Below are positions 57,766 through 64,000 of a DNA stretch of 64,000 nt, one piece after another. The position numbers and the translations under genes were made by a program. How positions within the stretch are numbered: the first letter of the stretch is position 1; the number at the start of each line of letters is the position of its first letter. Source of the DNA: Mycolicibacterium sp. S2-37 (GTDB lineage: Bacteria > Actinomycetota > Actinomycetes > Mycobacteriales > Mycobacteriaceae); the NCBI RefSeq assembly GCF_017352375.1, contig NZ_JAFEVR010000008.1:124001-188000 (forward strand), written 5' to 3'. Under the pieces are notes generated by a model, which saw only the letters and a program-made list of their open reading frames with translations, made no database searches and was not told the origin of the DNA.

Positions 57766-58071
57766 TCACGCGTGCCGGTGTCCGGTGTCCGGATGTTCGG
57801 ACTGCCAGAGCCTTTCGACGCGGAGCACCCGCCGGTGTTCCAGCGCGATCAAGCCGCCGCCCGCGGTGACCACCGCGCCGGTGATGAGCGCCAGCGGCAA
57901 CACCCACTGGGGGTGGCCGTAGGCGGCGGCGGCCACGATGGCCGCCAACCCCACCACACCGACGGCGATCAACAGCAGACCGGGAAACCAGAGAGTGTCG
58001 ATCATCGATTCGCCGGCGTGCGGCTGACAGGTTCGGGAATGATCCGCAGGATCGTGATGCGCGTTTTTCAT
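57766..58071 (-). CDS. usfY: UsfY-like membrane protein
   Basis: 101-aa protein resembling mycobacterial UsfY: HHDPADHSRTCQPHAGESMI, TLWFPGLLLIAVGVVGLA (helix 1), a second helix, then IALEHRRVLRVERLWQSEHP. The M. tuberculosis UsfY, as I remember it, has the same order (DPVDHLRT, AGESLIDV, FEHRRVRKI, TEHPE). GAGGAGGGG precedes ATG 58071. In M. tuberculosis usfY precedes the rsbW-sigF stress-response genes; no sigma factor is next to this copy. Confidence 0.75.
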   Translation of the reverse strand: MKNAHHDPADHSRTCQPHAGESMIDTLWFPGLLLIAVGVVGLAAIVAAAAYGHPQWVLPLALITGAVVTAGGGLIALEHRRVLRVERLWQSEHPDTGHRHA

Positions 58072-58155
58072 CGCATCCCCTCCTCAACTAGAGAGATGGG
58101 GCCGACGCTACGCCGCACCGCACGCCGCCTCGCCGTTTTGGCAGGAAACGCTGAG

Positions 58156-59304
58156 TCAGGCCGTCCGGCGAGTGGTCGCGCGCAGCAGATCGCCGGCCCT
58201 GCGGTAGTCCTCGTCGGCGTTGAGGCTCAGCACGCCGACCAGCTCGCCGCCCGCCTCGTAGCGCACGGTGAAGCCGTCCCGGTGGTCGACGAGGTGGCTG
58301 CGGTCGTGGGGCACACCCCAGCCGCGGTACTTCAGGCGGACTTGTCCGATGCTGCAGATGAAGCCGGGTACCGCGCCCCAAGCGCTCGGATAGCCGGCCG
58401 CCGACGCCCCTGCTATCTCCCCCTGGTCGGCGGCGTCGCGCCAGTGTTCGGTCGGGATCGCGCGGCGCGCGGTGACGTTGTAGGCCAGGGCCACGTCGCC
58501 GGCGGCGAAGACGTTGGGTGCCGAGGTGTGCATGTGCCGGTCGACGAGGATGCGGCCGCCGTCGGTGGCGATGCCCGCGGCGTCGGCCAGGCGGGCGTCC
58601 GGGCGCACGCCGGTGGCGGCGACGACGAGCTCACCGTCGATGCGGGCGCCGCCTTCGAGGGTGACGCCGTCGTCGCCGACCTCGGCCACCTCGGTCGGCC
58701 CGACGAAACGCACACCGCAGTCCGACAGCAGCTTCGCGATGCGCTCCCCCGCGTCGAGACCGAAGCGCCGTTGCAGCGGAACGGGTTCGCCGGCGACCAT
58801 CGTGGTGGCGATACCGCTGTCGGCCAGGCATGCCGCGGCTTCGCACCCGATCAGGCCGCCGCCGATCACGACGGCGGATTCGGCCTGCAGTGCGGCCATG
58901 CGTATCGCGACGGCGTCGCCGAGGGACCGTAGCTGCAGGGCGTTCTCGGCGCCGGGAACGGCGAGCGGGACGGGCCGGGCGCCCGGCGCGAGGACGAGAT
59001 GCCAGTACGGATAGCGGCGCCCGCCGCGCGTCACCACCTCGCGGCCGGCCACATCGACGCGATCGACGGTGATCCCGCGGACCAGCTCGATCCCCCGGTT
59101 GTCGAACCACTCCGGCGAATGCAGGTCGACCGCAGCGCCGCGGCCGCAGAGGAAGTCCTTGCTCAGCGGCGGCTTGGCGTACGGCATGGCCGGGTCGGCG
59201 GTCAGGATCTGGACGGGCAGCTTCGGGTGGTGCGCCCGAAAGGCCGCAGCCGCGCTGAGCCCGGCAGGCCCGCTGCCGACGGCGATCAACCCTGACGTCC
59301 GCAC
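58156..59304 (-). CDS. FAD-dependent NAD(P)H reductase (ferredoxin/rubredoxin reductase type)
   Basis: 382-aa flavoprotein. First Rossmann motif IAVGSGPAGLSAAAAFRAHH, PYAKPPLSKDFL, second Rossmann motif AVVIGGGLIGCEAAACLA and the C-terminal FAD motif NVFAAGDVALAYN. This is the pattern of BphA4/PdR-type reductases that feed oxygenases, so it may supply electrons to an oxygenase elsewhere. It lies downstream of the NCS1 permease with a hairpin between. No ferredoxin gene is adjacent. Confidence 0.88.
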   Translation of the reverse strand: MRTSGLIAVGSGPAGLSAAAAFRAHHPKLPVQILTADPAMPYAKPPLSKDFLCGRGAAVDLHSPEWFDNRGIELVRGITVDRVDVAGREVVTRGGRRYPYWHLVLAPGARPVPLAVPGAENALQLRSLGDAVAIRMAALQAESAVVIGGGLIGCEAAACLADSGIATTMVAGEPVPLQRRFGLDAGERIAKLLSDCGVRFVGPTEVAEVGDDGVTLEGGARIDGELVVAATGVRPDARLADAAGIATDGGRILVDRHMHTSAPNVFAAGDVALAYNVTARRAIPTEHWRDAADQGEIAGASAAGYPSAWGAVPGFICSIGQVRLKYRGWGVPHDRSHLVDHRDGFTVRYEAGGELVGVLSLNADEDYRRAGDLLRATTRRTA

Positions 59305-59319
59305 GGGCGGTGAATACCC

Positions 59320-59345
59320 GCAGCAGGAGGGACTATTCCTGCTGC
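59320..59345 (-). terminator. possible terminator or attenuator after the permease gene
   Basis: GCAGCAGGA (59320-59328) and TCCTGCTGC (59337-59345) form a perfect 9-bp stem with an 8-nt loop between the NCS1 permease stop and the FAD reductase start. It may end the nitrogen operon or dampen read-through into the reductase gene. Confidence 0.5.
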
Positions 59346-59367
59346 AGGTAGCCGTCAGAATCGAGGG

Positions 59368-60891
59368 TCAGCCCGGCTCGACGACCGCAGCCGGCACCGG
59401 CTCCGTCTCATTCGCCGGCCGAACCGCCACCACCGGTCCGTAGACCTCCGGCCTGTCCGGCCAGAACCGGTGGATGATCAGACAGCCGATGAGGGCGATG
59501 AGACCCGAGGCGATCAAGCCACCGTCGATACCACCCATGTAGGGCACCAGCGCTCCGGTGTAGGCGTCATTCACCGAGAACAACATGCCGACTCCCGCCG
59601 CGACCACCCACAGGCCGAACGTGCGGAGATTGAGCCCGTGCCAGTACCAGTAGATGCCGCCGCGCTCGCGTCGGTTGAAAACCTGGAGGTCGTCGACGTT
59701 GTAGTAGCCCCGCCGCTTGATGTGGCCGTAGACGGTGATCACCACCCACGGAATGGAGAAGCAGACCAGCAGCTGCAGGTAGACCGCCATTCCGCTTTCG
59801 ATCTTGTCGTAGAAGTGCCCGATGTAGACGAGCGCCGCCGCCAGGCCGCAGGCCAGCAGGGTCGCCTGGATGCGATTGAACCGCGGGATGATCGCACTGG
59901 TGTCCAGGCCCGTGCCGTACGTGTTGATGACGGCCTGCGTGGTGCCCGAAGCCAGGCCGAGATACAGCAGGAACGGGATGAACCACATCGGGACCACTTC
60001 GACGATCCCGAACACGAACGGGGTGTCCGCATCTGCGGCCATCGCATTGAACGCCGCAGCCGACGTGTAAGCGCCCCACAGAAAGCAGACGCCCATTCCG
60101 AAGATGCCGCCCATGAAGAGGGTGAACACGATTCGGCGATCCGAGAAGCTCTTGGGCGAGATGTGCCGGGTCCAGTCTCCGGAGTAGGCCGCGTACGACG
60201 ACACGGTTGCCGCGCACAGCAGGGCGGCGATGAGCCAGGTGGTCAGATGTGAGCCGAATGCGTAGCTGCCGGTGCCCTGGTAGGAAGCGTCGAAGTCACC
60301 GCCGTACACGAACAATCCGATCACCATGCACAGGCCCGCGGTCGGCAGGATGAATCGCAGTGAACGCATCATGATGTGGTGGCCGTAGACGGAGATGACC
60401 GTGACGATGACGCTCAGGATTCCGTAGGCCGTCAGCCGCACTGCCTCGTTGTCTCCCATGTCGAAGTATCGGATGAGGGCGGCGGCGAGCGCGTCTCCGC
60501 CCGTCCAGATGGAGATCGCCGCGAACGCGAGGCTCGCCGTGCCTTCCAGTAGGGAGCCGATCAGTCGGCCGGCGACGCCGAGGTAGGCACCGCTGGAGAC
60601 CGGGTTGTTGGTTCCCGAGTGCGGGCCCATGAGCCCGGACAACCCGAGGAACACCGCACCGACCGCGGAGCCGAAGATGATGGCGGTCGCCGAGGACCAC
60701 CAGCCCAGGCCGAAGGCGATCGGATACCAGCCGATGATGAAGAGTCCGAACGTCATACTCCCGCCGAGCAACAGCACGTACAGATTGCTCGGCCGTGATC
60801 GGCGCTCGTCTTCGGGAATGTATTCGATGCCGTGCCGCTCTACCTGAAAGAAGCGGTCCTTGATCGCAGTCTCGACGCCTTTGTCTTCCAT
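59368..60891 (-). CDS. NCS1 family permease (purine/cytosine/allantoin type)
   Basis: About 507-aa transporter with about twelve membrane segments. The N-terminus GIEYIPEDERRSRPSNL is the family entry motif (IP.. R..P), followed by GSMTFGLFIIGWYPIAFGLG, GPHSGTNNPVSSGAYLG and AAYSGDWTRHISPKS. NCS1 permeases import nucleobases, hydantoins or vitamins with Na or H. ATG 60891 is preferred (8 nt after the upstream stop); ATG 60918 inside the amidotransferase gene is an alternative. Its operon partners suggest an N-rich cargo. Confidence 0.88.
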   Translation of the reverse strand: MEDKGVETAIKDRFFQVERHGIEYIPEDERRSRPSNLYVLLLGGSMTFGLFIIGWYPIAFGLGWWSSATAIIFGSAVGAVFLGLSGLMGPHSGTNNPVSSGAYLGVAGRLIGSLLEGTASLAFAAISIWTGGDALAAALIRYFDMGDNEAVRLTAYGILSVIVTVISVYGHHIMMRSLRFILPTAGLCMVIGLFVYGGDFDASYQGTGSYAFGSHLTTWLIAALLCAATVSSYAAYSGDWTRHISPKSFSDRRIVFTLFMGGIFGMGVCFLWGAYTSAAAFNAMAADADTPFVFGIVEVVPMWFIPFLLYLGLASGTTQAVINTYGTGLDTSAIIPRFNRIQATLLACGLAAALVYIGHFYDKIESGMAVYLQLLVCFSIPWVVITVYGHIKRRGYYNVDDLQVFNRRERGGIYWYWHGLNLRTFGLWVVAAGVGMLFSVNDAYTGALVPYMGGIDGGLIASGLIALIGCLIIHRFWPDRPEVYGPVVAVRPANETEPVPAAVVEPG

Positions 60892-60899
60892 GCGGTTCG

Positions 60900-61577
60900 T
60901 CACTTTCGGATCAGCCATTCGAATGGCCTGAGGTGGTCGGGGTTGTCGTTGTACATCAGCTCGGGGTGCCACTGGACGCCGAAGCAGTTCTCGCCCTCGA
61001 CGGCTTCGACAACTCCGTCTGGGCTCCACGCGGTCGCCAACAGCGACCCACTGTCTGATATCGCCTGGTGGTGTTGCGAATTGACCTTTGCCAGTTTGGG
61101 GAAAAGGGAGCTCGCGACCGTTCCCTCCTTGATTTCGATGGGATGGCGGATCGAGGCGTAACCTCCGTCGACGGTGTCCTCCATGTGCTTTCGCACGCCG
61201 TAGGCCACCAGGTCCTGGTGCAGTCGACCGCCGTGCGCGACGGCGAGCAGCTGCGCGCCTCGGCACACGCCGAATGTCTTGATCCCCCGACGCTTCGCCA
61301 GGTCGAGTACCGCCAGTTCGACTTCGTCCCGACGTTCGTCGACGCCGTAGAGGGTGGCGCGTCGCCGGTCGCCGTAGCGGCGGGGATGAATGTCCCCGCC
61401 GCTCAGCAACAACAACGAGTCGATCCGGGCGGCGAGCTTCAGCGCATGGTCCGGATCCAGCGTCGCGGGGATCAGGACAGGTAGGCCTCCCGCCCTGACC
61501 ACCGCGTCGATGTAGTTCCGGTGGCTGATCAGGAAGCCGTCGGTACCGAGTGCACAAACAACGCCGACGACCGTCAT
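60900..61577 (-). CDS. class I glutamine amidotransferase-like gamma-glutamyl hydrolase (PuuD-like)
   Basis: 225-aa peptidase C26 family protein. The nucleophile Cys is in TFGVCRGAQLLAVAHGG, the catalytic His/Glu in VQWHPELM, with LLLSGGDIHPRRYG and DEVELAVLDLAKRRGIKT also typical. PuuD-type enzymes release glutamate from gamma-glutamylated amines. Its start overlaps the end of the glutamine-synthetase-like gene by four bases, which pairs gamma-glutamylation with hydrolysis in one operon. Confidence 0.9.
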   Translation of the reverse strand: MTVVGVVCALGTDGFLISHRNYIDAVVRAGGLPVLIPATLDPDHALKLAARIDSLLLLSGGDIHPRRYGDRRRATLYGVDERRDEVELAVLDLAKRRGIKTFGVCRGAQLLAVAHGGRLHQDLVAYGVRKHMEDTVDGGYASIRHPIEIKEGTVASSLFPKLAKVNSQHHQAISDSGSLLATAWSPDGVVEAVEGENCFGVQWHPELMYNDNPDHLRPFEWLIRK

Positions 61578-62953
61578 AGCTCCAGCAGATACTTCCGGCG
61601 CTCATCGTCGGAGACGAGCAGGTGGTCGGATTCCCACTCCTTGAGTTTCATTTCGGTGTATTCACGCACGAATGCCGGGGCGAACGTCTTGTGCACCAAC
61701 GGGTCCGCCTGGAAGGCTTCGATCGCCTCGAGCAGCGTCCGCGGGAGCACCGGAGCGTCCGAGTAGTGCGACGCCTCCTCGAGTGGCTGACCCGGATCGA
61801 GGCCTTCGCGAACACCTTCCAGACCCGCAGCGATCATCAACGCCGAAGCGAAGTAGTAGTTCGCAGCGCTGTCAGCGGCCCGGTACTCGATGCAGGGCCG
61901 GTTCTGCGGAAGCCGCACAGTGCACGACCTGTTGTTCGACCCGTAACTCACACGCGTTGGCGCCCAGGAGATCTGGCCGTCGGCCAGGCGTGGGGTCAGC
62001 CGGCGGTAGGAGTTCGTCGTCGGATTCCCCAGGGCGGTGAATGCCGGCGCGTGTTTGAGCACACCTGCGATGAACTGGTAGGTGGTCTGCGTCCACTCCC
62101 CAGCAGTGTCGCCGCGGAAAGCATTGCGGCCCGTCGCGATGTCCACCAGGCTCATGTTCAGATGTGCGCCCGAGCCCCACATGCTCGCATACGGCTTGGG
62201 CATGAAGGTGGCCAGCAATCCGCATTCCTTCGCGATCTGCTTGACCGCGAAGCGGAACAGTGTCATCCGATCGGCCATCTCGAGCACCGGCGCATGACCG
62301 ATACTGAGCTCGTACTGCCCGTCGCCGCCTTCGTGCCCGAAAGCGTAGACACCGAAGTCCAGTTCGCTCAAGTACCCGACCAACTTGTCGAAGAACTCCG
62401 AGGCGTCGAGCGTGGCCTCGACGTCGTAGGCAGGAGACGGCTTGAGTGATCCGCTGGCCGCGATCGGCACGAGGCGGTCGCGCCCACCTTCGAGGGACTC
62501 GGGCTTGAAGACGTAGAACTCCGGCTCGACGCCCAGGTGTACCGAGTACCCCAGTTCGGCCGCCGCCTCAACCTGGGAGCGCAGCGCGTTGCGTGGGCAG
62601 AGGGCGAACGGTTCGCGGCCGCCGAAGCTCATATCGGCGACCATCCAGGCGTAGCGCCGGTCCCATGGCAGGACTTTCAAGGTGGACAGGTCAGGCACGC
62701 CGACCACCTCGTCCTCCGTGGGATTCATGCTTCCGATACCCCCGAAACCGCGAGGTGTGTAGCGTTCCGCCCCCGCGACCAGGTCAGCGAAGTGGGTCAT
62801 CGGAACGATCTTGGACTTGGGCCGGCCCAGCACGTCGATCCAGTTCGCCATCGCGTACTTCACGCCCTGCGCTGACAGTTCCTTGGCCACCCGAGAATGC
62901 TCCGGGTCGAGGCTGTACAGCGTGTCGTTTCGCTCGAATATGGTGTCCGTCAT
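61574..62953 (-). CDS. glutamine synthetase family ligase
   Basis: 459-aa protein of the glutamine synthetase catalytic fold. Metal/ATP site motifs: HLGVEPEFYVF, GHEGGDGQYELSIGH, MWGSGAHLNMSL, NRSCTVRLP and CIEYRAADSAANYYFASAL. The adenylylation loop of housekeeping GlnA was not recognised. With a PuuD-like partner it is more likely a gamma-glutamyl-amine or related ligase than the central GlnA. ATG 62953 has AGGAG upstream; codons before it are a shadow of the DUF1116 frame region. Confidence 0.87.
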   Translation of the reverse strand: MTDTIFERNDTLYSLDPEHSRVAKELSAQGVKYAMANWIDVLGRPKSKIVPMTHFADLVAGAERYTPRGFGGIGSMNPTEDEVVGVPDLSTLKVLPWDRRYAWMVADMSFGGREPFALCPRNALRSQVEAAAELGYSVHLGVEPEFYVFKPESLEGGRDRLVPIAASGSLKPSPAYDVEATLDASEFFDKLVGYLSELDFGVYAFGHEGGDGQYELSIGHAPVLEMADRMTLFRFAVKQIAKECGLLATFMPKPYASMWGSGAHLNMSLVDIATGRNAFRGDTAGEWTQTTYQFIAGVLKHAPAFTALGNPTTNSYRRLTPRLADGQISWAPTRVSYGSNNRSCTVRLPQNRPCIEYRAADSAANYYFASALMIAAGLEGVREGLDPGQPLEEASHYSDAPVLPRTLLEAIEAFQADPLVHKTFAPAFVREYTEMKLKEWESDHLLVSDDERRKYLLEL

Positions 62954-63020
62954 GCACTTTCTCCTTGTCGATTTCGGACGACCGCGCGGCCGTGCGCCGG
63001 CGAATCCGCCCCTGGGGTGA

Positions 63021-64000
63021 CTACGGCTGGTCGGCCAGCGCCTCGGCGGCCAGTCGGAACGGCTCGAGCGGCGCCCGTGCGACGCCTCCACCGATCTGTC
63101 CGCCTCCGACTCCGGCGATTCCGATATCGAGAACCGGCGTGATCCCCGTCTCGACGACCGCCCGCACGTCGAAGCCCACCGGAGTGCCCCGGTAGTCCAG
63201 GGCGGGGATCCGGAGGTCCGGGTGGCTTCCGGCACAGATGGAGTACATCTGTTCGGTTCGGGCGATCATCGCTGCGGCGTTGCCGCCGCTGGAGCGCTGC
63301 AGCGGGAGTGCCGCGGCCTGCGCAACTCCACCGAGTCCCACGACTTCGGTGATGACGCTCTCGCCGCCCATGAACTGCATGTCATCCTCGGTGAAGCCGG
63401 GGAAGAGCTTCGTCGCCTCGAACGTCGGAAGGGGTCCGGTGAACCAGCGGTCGCCGGTGCCGGCGACCTGAATGCCGAACTCTCGGCAGGAGAACGCCAT
63501 TGCCGTGACGACACTCGACCCGGGAGTGCCCCGCATGGTGTTCGCCATCACCTTGGCCGCGGCCATGGCGAGGCGGAGGAAGAAGTAGTCGCCCTCGGAC
63601 AGGTAAGCGGCCAGGACCCGGGCATCGTCGGCGGGCGCCTCGGCGATGGCACCGAGGAGCGAGCGCGCGAACAGCGTTGTCGCCGCGGTGTTTCGGCTGT
63701 GCAGCTCGTCGCCCATTGTCAGCGCCCGCTGGATGATGGGTTTGAGTTCGACGCCACCGCGCCGCCGGACCGCACGGTCGAGCGCCGGGCCGACATGGTC
63801 ACGCAGATGGTCGAGGTTCACGCGGGTCGCCTCGCTGTACACGCCGTAGTTGAGGCGGTCGACCGCGTCACCCTCGTAGAGGGTGCAGTAGGCGCGGTCT
63901 CCGCTGTCCGGATCCTCCACCACCACCACCGGCATGGAGGCCGTCGTGACGCCGGCCAGCGATCCGACGGCGCCCAGTTCCTGACAGCCGGCAACGGTGA
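63021..64000 (-). CDS. DUF1116 family protein, partial (AllG/YlbE-like)
   Basis: C-terminal 326 codons; the frame is open to the window edge, so the start lies beyond it. Segments such as TVAGCQELGAVGSLAGVTTA, NYGVYSEATRVNLDHLRD, FTGPLPTFEATKLFPGFTE and PVLDIGIAGVGGGQIGGGVA identify DUF1116. In E. coli the family member YlbE (AllG) belongs to the oxamate/allantoin carbamoyltransferase set with FdrA and YlbF. It is upstream of the glutamine-synthetase-like gene (67-nt gap) and probably in the same operon. Confidence 0.8.
   Translation of the reverse strand, partial: TVAGCQELGAVGSLAGVTTASMPVVVVEDPDSGDRAYCTLYEGDAVDRLNYGVYSEATRVNLDHLRDHVGPALDRAVRRRGGVELKPIIQRALTMGDELHSRNTAATTLFARSLLGAIAEAPADDARVLAAYLSEGDYFFLRLAMAAAKVMANTMRGTPGSSVVTAMAFSCREFGIQVAGTGDRWFTGPLPTFEATKLFPGFTEDDMQFMGGESVITEVVGLGGVAQAAALPLQRSSGGNAAAMIARTEQMYSICAGSHPDLRIPALDYRGTPVGFDVRAVVETGITPVLDIGIAGVGGGQIGGGVARAPLEPFRLAAEALADQP

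Noticed and set aside
60919..61605. N-terminal extension of the NCS1 permease (745-aa frame)
   Set aside because: This part is the shadow of the PuuD-like gene and lacks the permease entry motif, which begins near codon 10 after 60918.

Overview
The window is chromosomal DNA of a high-GC actinobacterium and almost certainly a Mycolicibacterium (rapid-growing Mycobacterium). It carries methyl-mycolate synthase paralogues, the FAS-II dehydratase genes hadA-hadB-hadC, mceG/mkl, a PE-PPE-domain hydrolase, a UsfY-like protein, and ribosomal and RNA polymerase genes with mycobacterial N-termini. The species cannot be fixed from sequence reading alone.

Layout. 1-10.6 kb (minus strand): 5' end of rpoC, rpoB, a secreted alpha/beta hydrolase, mceG, rplL, rplJ, a ROK kinase and an EEP-fold hydrolase. 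10.7-17.4 kb: small regulatory and accessory genes (nucleotidyltransferase, WYL regulator, two TetR regulators, an SDR with twin palindromic operators, two DinB-fold proteins, small secreted and small Cys-containing proteins). 17.5-23.5 kb: AarF/UbiB kinase, lipG-like hydrolase, mmaA2-like and mmaA4-like mycolate methyltransferases, and a PE-PPE-domain hydrolase. 23.8-43.6 kb: a small secreted protein, then a large polysaccharide cluster. 43.6-49.2 kb: a decayed copy of rplA, the genuine rplA-rplK-nusG-secE operon, tRNA-Trp, hadC-hadB-hadA-rpmG, tRNA-Met and tRNA-Thr. 49.3-53.1 kb: metallo-beta-lactamase-fold hydrolase, DUF2235 protein, crotonase with TetR, PPOX protein. 53.1-64 kb: two catabolic/transport operons (two LLM monooxygenases with a sodium:solute symporter; DUF1116 protein, glutamine-synthetase-like ligase, PuuD-like amidotransferase and NCS1 permease), plus an FAD reductase and a UsfY-like protein.

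The central observation is the cluster at about 24.3-43.6 kb. As I recall the M. tuberculosis gene order, mmaA4 and rplA are neighbours. Here they are separated by a colanic-acid-like set: BY-kinase/Wzz co-polymerase with a Tyr-rich tail, GDP-mannose dehydratase and GDP-fucose synthase, UDP-glucose dehydrogenase, two glycosyltransferases, acetyltransferase, FkbM and two other methyltransferases, Wzx-like flippase, Wzy-like polymerase/ligase, SGNH lipoprotein, low-molecular-weight tyrosine phosphatase, DUF4012 protein and an EEP-domain membrane protein. The set predicts a Wzx/Wzy-type extracellular polysaccharide or glycolipid using GDP-L-fucose and UDP-glucuronate. No initiating phosphoglycosyltransferase is visible in the window. 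The cluster looks richer in A/T than its flanks, its genes are in mixed orientation, and at its rplA end lies a frameshifted remnant of a second rplA 3' end. Together these suggest insertion by recombination at rplA.

Other points: a 56-codon ORF hidden between the DUF4012 and BY-kinase genes with overlapping start/stop signals on both sides, two genes whose best-placed start appears to be ATT, and a G-quadruplex-like tract over a ribosome binding site. Calls rest on reading the sequence and on remembered protein families; no database search was run.
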